Shown one piece after another: positions 46,049-58,735 of a stretch of 64,000 nucleotides of DNA (the first letter of the stretch is position 1; each line of letters starts with the position of its first letter). The position numbers were made by a program, and so were the translations under genes. The notes below the pieces were generated by a model, which made no database searches, was not told the origin of the DNA, and worked only from the letters and a program-made list of their open reading frames with translations. The DNA comes from Monarcha castaneiventris obscurior. Taxonomy: Eukaryota > Chordata > Aves > Passeriformes > Monarchidae. The stretch spans positions 38,045,501 to 38,109,500 of the forward strand of contig JAMPIT010000575.1 in NCBI GenBank assembly GCA_026261815.1, written 5' to 3'.

Positions 46049-48169
46049 GGAAGCAGGGTGATGACCTTGGCGTGAGGACATTGGGGTTTCACTCTTATCT
46101 GGGTCGTGCAGCAGGTCTGTGCCCTGGATCAAGTGAAGCGTGTCAGCTTGGTCTGCTCCTGCTCCACATAGGGGGATGGACAGGTCCCCAAACTAGGTCA
46201 CCCCTAAATCTCTCAGGGGAGGGTGCTTGAATCTGCATACAGCACCTGTGATTTAACGAGAGCCCTGTTCTCCTGGCGCTGAGGTAATGATAGCTTTGGT
46301 GCCTCCCTTGGCTAAGCACGACCTCACACGCTCCCACTCAAATCACTGCTGTGTGAAACACTCTAGTGGGTGACTTCCTGGGGCCATAGTCAATGGAAAC
46401 ACTTTTGATTTTTAAACCATTTTTTTTTTCCCTTTTCTAGGCACTTTATAACTAATATTTCCTGGCAATCTCTAGAGACACGGGAGAGAATTTCCAGTCT
46501 TGGTTTAACAAAGTATATCAACAGGACTGCTGTGCATAGGAAGGTTAGTGTGCCCAGGTGTTCACTAACACTAGCACAAAACATAAGGTTACGTGGTATT
46601 TTTCTGATGAGGAGCAGAATCTCCACCTTGCTAAGGATGGATATTGTAAAAGAGATGAATGATCCCCACAGGGAGCAGAGTCATCAAAGCCATATCTAGA
46701 GCACAGGGCTGACACCCCTCCTCCCGAGCCACAGCAGTTGCCTTGGTATAGTTCAGAGTCTCGTGGCTCCTTGCTCAGCTTGCTGCAGCAATGCATGGTG
46801 GCACCAGCAGGGCTTCTCACCTTGTGCATGCACATGCTGGAAGTAAATCACAGCAGCACCTTACTTTCACCTCAGCAGCTCACTTGGCTGTGAGAGCTCC
46901 TCTGCTGCAGGGTGTTTTGGTTGTGCCAGTAAATATGTTCCTTTCAACAGTGCCGGGTGTTTCCACTCACAGCAGCTCCCACAACAACTTTGGAAAGGTA
47001 CCGTGAGTGTGGTTCCTGCAGGCTGTTGTGGGTGGATTGCAGCTGACCCCTGGTAAGATGCTGCACAGCTGCTGAGGGAATGACAGCCATCTGTGGAGCC
47101 ATTACTACAGAATCCTCCTGAATCTTTAATTCAGCTCGCATCTGAATGATCCATCTCACTGGGGGAGGTTCTCAGTCCATCAGACTTCAGGCTAGAGGCC
47201 AATATCACTATTTAGCTGGGTTTCTTGTCTTCCAAGCCATTAAGAATTTATGCAAACAAGGTATTGGGGGCTCTTCTGTACTCATCTGTAACTTAAATCT
47301 TTTGGGATCTTGCCTTCAGGATTTTAGGATTTTGTGTCCCTACAGGAAAGCTTAGGATCATTTTCCAGCACCTTTCTATCATCACAGTCCTCTGAGTTCT
47401 CACACACCAGTTTGTGTATGTCACATACCGTCCTGTTGCTGTGCTAGGGTAAAACCTTGACACAAGTGATTTACCAGGTTTTAGACAAAGTTCATCCAAT
47501 AGTCTCTCTGGCACCTCTGTTCTTCTATCTGGTTAAGTTTTTGTAAATGATGGCTATGTAAATCTTTCTTATTGAATAGTTAAGGGCTGTTGCTTTATCT
47601 TTTTTACCTGCTGCTGCCCTACCAGGTTGTATAGAGGGGATGTCTCACATATTCCCAGGCTGAGGGATCCACTGGCAGATACTACAGTGGGGAGAGACAC
47701 GTGCAAAAACTTCTGCAGTATGAAGGAAAGATTTGTAAAGCATACAAGGAACGGTGCAGAACTGATATTACTCCTGGACTGCTGTGGCAGTTTCACTGCT
47801 TTCGGTAGTTTGTGTTTTTAGAGGTGTGATGTGCTCCCCAGGGATGATTATGCTAAACCCCTTGCTGTGTAATGGAAACAGGTCTGCTCACCAGTTTAAT
47901 CTTTTTTTTTTTAATCAAGAATACCAAATCTATCAGACATTAATTTGTCTCCTTTGTGGTGAGAAAAGTATGTGACTTGGGAACACTCTAAGTGTTGGAG
48001 CAGGATTATAGCTTTGCTTTCTGGTGGAATACCAGGGGCACCTTGAAGCAACCACTGCTGGGGCCCGAGGTGTCCCATGGCCATCACCACAAGATTGTGC
48101 TCCACCACCATGTGACTTTAATCACTGCTGACTTCAAACTCACATATTCTTGGATGAACAGAACGCCTC

Positions 48170-48175
48170 TTTATT
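48170..48175 (-). terminator. PolyA signal of the SLC5A7-like gene
   Basis: TTTATT on the + strand gives AATAAA on the - strand. It lies about 110 bases after the stop codon at 48,284-48,286. Confidence 0.6.
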
Positions 48176-48283
48176 TCTCGGTGAGGACTTTAAATAAATC
48201 ATTAGTGGAGAAAGCAAAGGGAAGAGCGATGCTGTCTCTGCCATACTCTAATTGCTGAATGCCTTTCAAATGAAGCCCCACGT

Positions 48284-51200
48284 TTAATTGTGTTTCTCTT
48301 CTAGTGCAGTGGTTGGCAAATGCTCCTGTTTCTCCACCTGCTGCAAGGGGATGAGGATGCTTGTTCCCCCCATGATATTGCAAACATCCCAGCTGCGAGG
48401 GAGGAGATTTCTCTGAAACAAAGCCTTGGCCAGGTATGAAACAGCAAGGATGGTGCCGAAGGTGAGAAGCACAGTGAATGTTTTAAAGGGGAAGAGCTGG
48501 CTGTAGGTCCCGTTCACCAGGGAGCAGGCTGGGTAGCGGATGACGGGGGGGATGCCCAGGGCAGGCTCCCCTGCCAGCAGCCGCAGCACGAGCCCGACCA
48601 AGAATCCAGCAGCTGATCCATAGGTGTTTGTGCTGGGAGCAAAGAGGGCGCAGCAGAGCTGGGGAAAGAGGAGGGCGTACACCAGCTCCCCGCTGAGGAA
48701 CCAGAGGTCGTACACAGAGCTGGAGTAAAAAGCCAGACCAGCAGCCCCGGCCCCAAACACCAGCATGGAGGTCCTCATGGCCCACAACACCTCTGTCTCT
48801 GAAGCCTGTAAAGCAGAGATTGCAGCGTTAGAGACACAGTGTATCCTGGCAGGATGGCCAGCACTGCCCTGGCCTGGGCTGGTTCTTGCCAAGCCCTTGA
48901 TGCTTTCAGGCACTACTTGCCACCAGCAGCCAGGCAAGGCAGGGTCCCCTGGAAGTGCCCTCTGAATTTAAGGGTCATGGTTTTATACTGTTTCCATTAA
49001 TACCTTAGCCCAAATTTTATGCTAGTTGTGTTAGAATGAGCAAAGCTCACCAGTATGGGTACTGCTACCCCTACCAAGGATATGAACATCCCTGGCTTAT
49101 GTTTGGAGCTCTATCTCCAGAAATCAGTTCTGCAGCTGAAGGACACACACCTTCAGTCACAGACTGGTTTAGAAATAGCTTTGAAACAAGGCTGTCTTTC
49201 CTGACACCAAAACTGCTGAATGCTGCAATCAGGTACCTTTTTCCTCAGGATTTTCCTGTAGATATTGTGAGCAAACATGGAGCCAGTGGAGAGAAGAGCT
49301 GAATCTGCAGAAGACATTGCAGCAGCAGCGATGGCTCCCAAACCAGTAATGGAGATATATGCTGGGCAGAGATGTTGTAAAACAAGTGGTAATATCATCG
49401 CTGACTCCCCTCTCTCAAATGGACTTGGAAGACCGTAGCTTGTCTGATTCCAGTCTTTAAAACAAAACAAGGAAAAGTCACAACAAATCCTTTCTGGACA
49501 TTTCTGCCGTCTTTGAAGTTGTGTTTTCACAGGGGCCAGTCACAGAAGGGCTAAGAACTGAGATCCTCTCAGTATTTTAGGACTTAGATTAATTTTTGGG
49601 TTCTTTTGTGAACTTTTGTGATTCCCCTTAGCATGCTGCAGCTCCCACTAGATCAGAGATTTCCCTTTTCCTCAGCAGCATCTACAGAATTAGGTATACT
49701 TTGTGTGAGTCCAGAACTGGCTTAGTTAAAGGTCAACCTCTAGACACTGCTTATGAGGAGAAGGGAATTGGATGAACTCATGACTTCAGCTGATTTCCTT
49801 CAATGTTCAGCGATCTGGCTGCTCTTTTACCCTTGCTCACAGCCAACACAGGACTGATCCCCTGCATGGAGGCTGCGAGTTTACAGGACTGAACTTCTTG
49901 ATTCCTTCAGGCAAGAACCTTATTAACAATCTGCAGTAATATTCCTGAGTCTTACATATCTAAGGCCTTAACAGAAGGAAGCATAAAATTTCTTCTAAAA
50001 CACAGGGTTTTAGAGAGTCTTCCTTCATCTTTCCTCAGCATAAGGTCTGTGAAAAGTCATTTCATCATAAGGAAATACCTTTAAACAAGTCTTGGGGCTG
50101 TTTAAATGTCTTTAAGTAGTTGTGCACTGTACCTCAGATGGCTGTGGTACAGATCATCAATCTTGGTGTCAAGGGCCTTGGGACTGGGTAATTTGAAGTC
50201 TCTATCAGGATTTCTTTGGATCCTGTTTTAATCACCTTTGCCAAAAACACATTGATTACTCAGAGACAAACAACTGATTTTACCTGTTGATGCTGCGACT
50301 GCCCCAATGAGCACCGAGGGGATGGCCATTGCAAAGCACCCGAGTCCAGAGAGGTAGGAAATGAGCCTTGCCTGTCCTGTCGAGGCAGCAGAGAGCACCC
50401 TTTGGAAGTAAGTCTGCCACGGGATGCTCCCAAGCACCTGAAACATTCATAGGTTACCAGTGGTACCCACCAGGCTGCTGGCTGCTGTAGGGAATCATCC
50501 ACAATAATCTTTAGTGCAATCAAATTCTCATTTCAAATGCGTAAATGTTGCCCAGCTCTAAGTCTTGAGGATGCTATTTCTGATAGTTGAGAATTCCCTT
50601 TTCCTTTGTTTTTATTGTGAAGGATGTGAAATTGTAATCAAAGCAGGTTAATGGTATGGCAGACGGAGAAAGCTGAAAAATGGCTGCTTGGAATGGTCAA
50701 TGAGGCGCAGAGGAAGTGAAAGGAAAGTTTTTCAGGAATGCAAGTTTTGTAAATAAATCTACCCAAACTTAGATATTTTGCATTTAAAATGAAAAATTAA
50801 ACCATAATGTTTACTTCCTTAGCACACAAAATTAATCAGATAGAATCTGAAGATTCTGCCCTCACCAAACAAGTTTCTGTGTGTCCCTATTATGAGTTTA
50901 ATAAGAGCAGGACAACCTCCTGTAGTCTTGGCTATATTGGTAACTCAGAAGTTGTGTCGTGCAGTGGAGCCAATGCCACTGTGCTTGCTGATGACCTGCA
51001 GTCATGTCATTTTAATTTATTATATTTTTTCAAATAAAGGGAATTTTACGTATTTATGTTAAAAACACAGTATTGAGGCTGCAAGCCAAGCATCTCAAAA
51101 GGTAGGAAATCACTCTTCTAGGTGCCAGGAGAGAAACTGGCTGCCTGGATGGTCTTACTTAAGAGGTATGTTCCTCCATGTGGGTAAAGGATGGAGTGTC

Positions 51201-54200
51201 CCCACTGCTTCTTTTCATCCCACAGCTGAGCCCTAGGTCTCCCCAGTCCATTTAGGTTGCTGCAGGAAGTGCTGAGAGATGGTTTTACACATCCAGCCCC
51301 TGTCAACTGGCCGTGGGATGGAGGGCTCCTGGCTGGAAAAACCCACAAGCTTTCCAGACAGAAAGTCCCCACACAATTACTCCCCCAACCACTTGTTCAA
51401 GAAATACTCCGTACCAAGTAGAAGAAGTCATCCAGCCACCTTCCAAGATACTGTTTTTCCATCTTCCCAATCCAAGGGTCTTGGTAAGATTGATGGGTTG
51501 CAGTGTAGTAAATACTTTCTGTTGCAGAATTCACCAGGGCAAAGGGGATACAGATCCACTAGGATAGAAACGGAAATAGTTAACCATTTTCCCAGTGTCC
51601 TTGTTCTTGGAGAACAGATTTTTAAATTAAGGTAAATGTTGAATGTAGAGTTACATAAGATTAAACCTAGACTTAGAGTCTTCCTTTCTCCCCCTTCCTT
51701 ATTCTAAATCTACATGTTTCTGGTTGATGGCATCATTAAGAACATGAGTCTGTAATTCAGGTTAATTGGTTCTCTCTGTAGACAGATCTCTCTCCATTTA
51801 AGATGGTTCTTCCATTCAAGATGGTTCTGGACAGGTTCTGCAAACATCACTTTTGTGCAGACTTTTCTGTGTTCACCCAGCAAGGCCAATGTCTGGTGTG
51901 AGCACTGTCTGAAATGCATAAGGTACAAAGACTTACAAAGACTGTAACATTTTTCTGGAAACCTGTTCTCCTTAAGAGGACCTGTAGGTCAAGGAAGTTA
52001 TTTTAGGTCTGATAAGTGCTGAAAAGAAGAGCAGGATTTTTCCCTTTAGTTAGAAAATTGGTAACAAAGAAATGCACAGGACTTGCCAGGCTGAGGGTAA
52101 TGAAAACCATCTGGATGACGTCAGTGTAGGCAACAGAGTAGAGGCCTCCCTGTAGAGTGTAAAGTATGACAGTGCAGGCCGAGATGGTGATAGCCAAAGA
52201 GCCTCCAATATCCAGGATGACCCTCATTGTTGCTCCTGCAGACAAGGACAGCAGTCAAGTATTTTAAGACAGATTTTGTATGTGCAGAACACAGAATAAA
52301 TAAGGATATGTTACTCCCGTGGTGCCAGTACAACACAGCGTATGAAAAATGCAATCTACAGAGGGTGTGCAGAGTGGGAACTTGAGAGAGCACACGTTTC
52401 CTTCCTGCCTTTACTGCCTCACCTGGTTGCATTGCCATTGCTAAGGCATTTTGCCTTTTTACATCTGCTCTCCTACAGAGGAGAGGTACAAACTCACATT
52501 GGCCGGCTTCTCTATTATAATATAATGGATATATAGCACTATTTGTTTTAAGCCTGAAAACATGTTTTCCAGAAATGAGAAATGCTTGTTCCCCTCACAA
52601 AAGGAGACATGAAGCACAGCTTTCCACAATTCCCAAATGCGTATTGCACTCCAACAAGTCTACATGAACTTCAACAAACACAACAGGAAAGCAAGTATTT
52701 TTACCCAGGGATGCCAGGATGGCTGCAAACCAGAACACCTCTCCTAGCAGTGGTGGAATGAAGAGTAAGGTTCCCATCATGTTCCCATACATTTCTTGAA
52801 GGGGATCCATCACCGTCACATAATTCTTGGATCTCATTGGATTTACAAAGAAGAAACCACCTATCAGAAAGTAATGACATTTTGTTAGAATTTTGCGTGG
52901 TTTATATTCCAGGAAAAAAAGAGGTAAGAATAGTATGGTATTTGAGTCTCAGACCCGCGTAGTGAGCATGGAATTCATACATAATGGACCTTAGAGAATG
53001 ATGCAGCCAACCAGACACCAGGGCTTAAATTCACCTGCTAAAAGTGGGGTTTCATCCATTCAAGAGGTCCCAGTTTATAAAGGATATCTGCTGACAGCTG
53101 ACATATATGACCATGCACTTTTGGCACGCCTACATCTTTCTGGAGTGGCTTCTGGAGGCCAAGGAGGACCCCTATGTAACCCCAAACACCATAAAATACC
53201 TGTGTGACTGTAACAGGAATTTAGCTCTGTGGACACCCATATATAATCTCCTCTCCATCCCCAATGACCTTCCAATCTGAGACATAAAGTTTTCTGAAAT
53301 GCATCCTGTGGAAGATGTCAGTAGACAGAGTGAGGCATTGAAGACTCATATTGGGCTAAAAAGGAGGCAAAGTTTTGTCCTTGGTTATGTGATGCAACCT
53401 GTTGATACATGGTCCTTTTCTGATCACATTTTTCATTTTGGTGTCTTCATTGTCTCTTCCCAGAACTATATTGCTTTAATCTGCACATTGAGCTGAGTCC
53501 CACCCACCTTCATCTAAATATACTTCATAAATATTAGACTTCAGATGTGCAGCCATCTCATTAAAACCAGAGAATACGTATTGTGTCTAACCCTGAAGCC
53601 AACAGGACTGCTTGTCTGGGCACCACTGACCTGAGCAAAGATTGCAGGATCAGACCTGCACTCCTCAGTTTCATTAGTAAGAATTACTCACATAAGCAAT
53701 CCTGGCAATAGATGTCCAAGCCTGATTCATATTCACGTCAGTTGGACTCTTTTCTTTGACTTGAGAATAAAGGTTATTGTTCTTTTAGAAATTCTTGTGT
53801 AAGGTCTGCACAGGTCTCCTTGCTTTCATCATCCTGTGTTCCTAGAGAGTTATGGTATAACACAGTGTGGCCTGGAAGCAACTTTGGTCTTAGCAAGAAA
53901 GCTGAACCTCAGCACAGTGTGGCCTGGAAGCAACTTTGGTCTTAGCAAGAAAGCTGAACCTCAGCACAAGTCCAGTAATTCTCAGAGTTAGAAATGGCAA
54001 CTCAAGTACAGAACACTGCACACTTAGCTTAGTTTCAACAAAAAAATGAGCAGCTATAAAGTTCTGGACGCATGACATATTCATCCTGGGACGAGACTAT
54101 TCAGAAGAATGCATCTTAGTGGAAAATCAAGGTGCTATTATTTCATCACACAGAAATTCCAAGGAAAAAATTAGATACCAATACTCTCAATAGTCTGTGA

Positions 54201-55775
54201 ATTAGAGACCATGTGAGAAAAGCAATATGCACACAGACACACTCTTCTAAATCCTCAGATAAGATTTTTGTCCTATAAATTGCTACAAGCAGGCAAAACT
54301 CTACACTAGCTCCAAGCTACCCTAACTTGTTATGTTTCAGTTCAGAGGATAGTACAAGAAATGCTTATTCTCAATATATGGGAGACTGAAAAAACAAAAT
54401 CACATTTAAAATGCACCCTATATTCTGTTATAATCTTAATATACTCCTATGATATAGTTTTAAAGCTTATGTGTCCTAATTCCATTAATTATTTACCAAT
54501 AACAAGGGACAAGGCAAATCCCACAGGTGCCTGGACCCACAATAATCCTTTTGAAGGCAGGTAGACAATTTCAGCCGTGCTCTCAATATATGCTCCTCCA
54601 ACCCAGGTGGCTGTGAACATGGAAGATGAAGAGGTCAGAATTAAGAGACGTGTTCTCAACTAGTCCTGTAGAACACTCTGAGAGCTGGTAAACATTTTTC
54701 TCATACACATATTTAATCACACCTCTATTTTCCTTGCAAAGTCTTCTCCCATACAGAGATGTGCTGCTGACTACAGATAATAGTACTAGAATCTCACTCT
54801 AAATAATTTTCCAGCTTCAAGAATACATATCTGTGTGTGCATGGAAAAGCTCAATGTTTAAACATTTAGAGGAAATTTGAATATAGTAATTTTTAATTAC
54901 ATTTTTTTCTCAGAGGAAGACTTTTGCTAGAGGAAATAGAATTGCCTTTGTAGAATTGCCCTCCTTCAAGAGCATCACTTACAGAGTCTAAGAAAGTGGA
55001 CATTAGGGAAAACAAACGAAAGCAGACATTGCAGTCAGATAACAAACTTGCAACAATGTCTTAGCCAGGCAAAGGCCACTGGGGGCTGCCTTTACAGCCT
55101 TTACAAAAAAAGGTCAGGGAAGCAAATTTCAGATTATGCCAGGCAGCAAGGAGAGAAAAGGGAAGTTGAGGGAAACTCTCAATGCTCACCATGAGTGAGA
55201 GCTTATGCCACATAGAACTGGACTTTTCCATGAGTAAACTTTTTCTGTTACGTTGGATAACAGAAACTGGTTCACGATTAAGACCACAGTCCTCCTTAAT
55301 GAAAAGTGTTGTATTCTTTTGTCACTCTTAAATTAAACTCTTAACTCTTAACTAAACTCTTAAATGAATCTCTTTAATTTAAAAGAATCTACATAAACAT
55401 TAGGTTCTGCTCAGTGAGGAGAGGTTTGTAAGAATCCGTCCCAAAATGATTCATGAAACCATACTCCTTTAAAGTCACACTTAGGCAAAATCTACCCTGA
55501 CATTAAAGGAGTTCACTTCCTTTGAAAGAAAAGTCACCCAGATCTATGCAATACATGTGTTTTAAGAAGAATTTTTAAAGGTCTTAAGAAAACTTACCTG
55601 TTGCAGTAAACAATCCAAGGAAAACATTTATATTCCTGCCTCCAACCATGGCCATCTCTGTTGGGTTCCTGTTCTGCTGATCCTTTCTGCTTTTCCAAGA
55701 AGCCCAAATTCCAGTAGCTAAAGTTAATGTAAAAAATACACTCACAGATACCAAGCCTGGTATATTTAGAGCCAT
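48284..55775 (-). CDS. SLC5A7-like sodium-coupled transporter (CHT1 paralogue), 8 coding exons
   Basis: This encodes a 544-aa SSSF/SLC5 transporter whose nearest relative I know is CHT1/SLC5A7 (human 580 aa). CHT1 imports choline with Na+ and Cl- into cholinergic terminals. Exons (-): 55,598-55,775, 54,497-54,610, 52,705-52,860, 52,087-52,235, 51,415-51,558, 50,284-50,437, 49,237-49,454 and 48,284-48,805. All phases agree. Seven introns include one GC-AG (after 52,087). Family blocks: [69 protein letters not shown] and [10 protein letters not shown]. Human W62, W141, D242 and W254 are kept at the same numbers, while I89 is V and Y91 is F. The C-terminal tail after the last helix is short and unlike human. 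Thirteen helices are expected. It is not SLC5A7 itself, whose residues differ too much. Choline as substrate is inferred, not shown. Confidence 0.93.
53861..53964 (+). repeat. 52-bp perfect tandem duplication
   Basis: A 52-base unit beginning CACAGTGTGGCCTGGAAGCA occurs twice back to back (53,861-53,912 and 53,913-53,964). There are no mismatches, and the next four bases repeat again. It lies in intron 2 of the SLC5A7-like gene, between the exons at 54,497 and 52,860. Perfect identity suggests a recent event or an assembly artefact. Confidence 0.97.
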
Positions 55776-58429
55776 TTTCTTTTGCTGAATTTAGGTTATA
55801 GAGAGGAATAATAGTGTGATGACAATGTTCTTTGATCGAGTACACAATCAGAAAAGATCAGTAAAAGTAGTGGTGCCTTGTAAAGAAACTGCTGAGTATT
55901 TGCTGGACTTTGCAACAAAAGAAGCAGTATGAAACAGAGTGATAAACCCAAACGTCTGGAGAACTGGATGCAGAGTCTCAGTCTTTGGAAAAACACTGGC
56001 AGTTCTGCAGCCTTCCCCTTTCTCCAGTAGATATCCAATCTTATTTTTGTGAGGAGCAGAGGTTAAGAGCATAGTAGTTATTGTTGATATGTGTAATGGA
56101 ACACTGATGTGAGGGGTAATACCAGATTGGGTTAAAGTAGGAGAAATGTTATCTTTTGTCTGATATGAAATGGTATGAAGATAATCTGTATTTCTCTGGG
56201 TTCTAGGCACAAGGCTAAAGCAGAAGATAGGGCTAAGAATTGGTCTGTTTAAAGTTGACTGAACTAAACTCTCAGTAATGATCACAATAAACCTAGGAAA
56301 CAGTAGAAGAAGATTTACCATTGACCAATGAAAGGAGCTACATGATGATACTCAAAGCAAGCATTGGAAACTGGTGGGAAAGCGAGGTGGTGGTGGACAC
56401 TTCAGTGAAACTATAGGAATGATACAGACTTTTTAAAACTACTTTGTGAAGCTCCCTGTAAACAGAAATAATTGTGGGGAAAAGCCTCATATATGCATTA
56501 TGGAATTAAGTTGGTTACATTTATTGTAAAGTTGCCACACCGATATCTTTTTAGTTGCTCTGTCAGTCTTTACACATCTGTCCACGTATGGCTCTTTATA
56601 ACCAAATCTATGTAAAATCTGCTCTTTTTAGGGTCCATATATGGCTTTCCTGGATACCTTTGTTCATCCGTGGAGTGGGTAGCTCCTTTCCATGGGGAAA
56701 TCTTAGATGTCTTCTTCTTAGATGCACTCTGAGTGAAAGGTCAATTCTTTAGGAAGATTTTCTGCAGTGTGCCAGCTCCTGCAGACGGACAGGGCTGGCT
56801 GTGCCAGCTGGCTCCTGTGCATGGAAATGACAGTGGCACAGGCTAAGCATATCCCGTCAGCAGGATGTGGTAGGAGCACACAGGCACATAGGTGGTGGCT
56901 GTGGGAAGAAAGGGGGAGAAGTGCAGGAACTCCATGTTTTCTGTGGCACCTCTCTGTACAAGGGGAAATAAAGGTTTTGGTAAGATATGCAGTGATCTGG
57001 TGGGAAGACTCTATAATTAGTGTTTAAAAAGAAGTGAAAAATTAAAGGGATGGAAAAGCCTGACAACTAGATGATTACTTAACCTACCTTAGGAGAAATA
57101 TTCCTTTATATTTATAATCAAATGCTGTTTTAACTGAGTAATGGCTTTTAAAATTGACCCAATTATGTAAGCACGAAAAGGGACACTGTGCATTTAAAAG
57201 GCACATTTTTTTGGGTGGTAATTAGAAACACTCCTTTCCACCCTAAATGAACCTGCTACAAGGTCCTAGAAACTGCAGCTCCATTGTGGGTGTCAGTGGA
57301 GCCATTGGTTTCTCTGGTTTGCCTTCCTTGCTCAAAATGGGTGTTTCAAAAGCTTTTAAAACACTGTGCACATACTAAGGTTTTTTTCTATGAACAAATG
57401 TTTTTCATCCTATTTTGTAGGCAGGAACAGGAAAAGGTTGAAGGTGCATGTGGCTGAGGGTGAGTGCAGCCAGGTCTCAGCCTGCTCTGCAGTCAGACAC
57501 TCCTGGGAGGACATACCTGACCTTGCACCCTTCATGGGAGGGCCAGCTAAATTCAACATGCCCAAAGCAAGATTTGAATTGGTTCTTTGACAAATTCATA
57601 TCTGCAGAGAATGTCTGGACTATCCCTGCTTTTCTTCATCTCTTGGAATAAAACCCCAAAAAACTGACAGGCATAAAATTCTCCAGGGAAGCTTTGTTTA
57701 ACGACCCAGGGGGGTGGAGGGCAGATGTGGTAGGACACAACATAAGTGAAAACATTACATGATGGGATGAAGGAGACATAGAGAAAGAGGATGTACAAGA
57801 TAGTTCATCTGAATCAGGAGTGGTTTTGCTGATATACAGAGCGAGGAAGAAGGATTGTGTGAAAACAAGCTTGTACCAAGAAGACCAGTTCCTCACCGAA
57901 TCTGTTGTTGTAGTCTCTTGCCATTAATTCACTTTCAGCTAATACATCTATTTTAAGGAAAAAAATAAAGACATCTCACCAATGAAGAGATTTTTGAGGT
58001 GGGTCTTCAATCCCTGCTCATGATGGGGGTCTGCAGCTTCAGGTACCAGCTGCTGGGCTGTTATTTCAAGCTCCCATGGGGAGAAATACACAATTTTAGG
58101 GAGTGATTGACTCGCCTGTTTTAGGTCTGATGAGGCAGGACAGGGTGAGGACAGGTCTCAGACTGATGAACTCAGGGTTGCTTCTAAGAGCAGTGTCACT
58201 GTACCCAGTAGATGTTTCAGAGCTTGATTGGGATGCTTACATAGAGATGGCTGGTGTCACCTGAGATGCTATGAAACCTCTGGGATGTCCACTTGGGCAA
58301 ACAGAGGTTACAGTCCCTGTTGGAGACACCATGTCCTCCTGGAATAGCAGCCAGGATATTCTGGTGTATCTCCAATGATTCTGAGCTATGGGGATACAAG
58401 TTCCTTCCAGTACCTGATGGGGCTGCAAG

Positions 58430-58735
58430 AAAGCTGAGGAGAGACTTTTTACAAGGCCATGTAGTGACAGGACAAGGAGTAATGGCTTTAAAATGAAAGA
58501 AGGTAGGTTTAGATTAGATATTACAAAGAAATTCTTTACTATGAAGGTGGTGAGGCACTGGCACAGGTTGCCCAGAGAAGTTGTGGATGCCCCATCCCTG
58601 GAAGTGTTCAAGGCTGTTTTGGACAGGGCTCTGAGCAACCTGATCTAGTGGAAGGTGTCCCTGCCCATGCCAGGGGGTTGGAACTAGATGAGTTTAAGGT
58701 CCCTTCTGACTCAAACCATTCTATGACCCTACAAT
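58430..58735 (+). mobile_element. CR1 3' end, + strand
   Basis: A CR1 tail containing 'gtgacaggacaaggagtaatggctttaaaatgaaag' and 'actggcacaggttgcccagagaagttgtggatgccccatccctgg'. It ends in 'aaggtcccttctgactcaaaccattctatgacc'. About 300 bases, 5'-truncated, with low divergence in the last 200 bases. Confidence 0.95.

Larger units (their letters stand above)
37100..48150. other. Intergenic interval between VSTM5 and the SLC5A7-like gene
   Basis: About 11 kb with no coding exon that I can recognise on either strand. It holds three separate CR1 pieces (39,318-39,490, 41,580-42,125 and 45,440-46,048). There is a small inverted/direct repeat cluster at 42,431-42,504 and otherwise unique-looking sequence. 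In human this position is followed by HEPHL1; I see no multicopper oxidase exon here. Confidence 0.6.

Noticed and set aside
52003..52245. SLC5A7-like exon 4 read through to a stop as a terminal exon
   Set aside because: Beyond codon 199 the translation loses similarity to CHT1. A GC donor there restores phase and the conserved W200.
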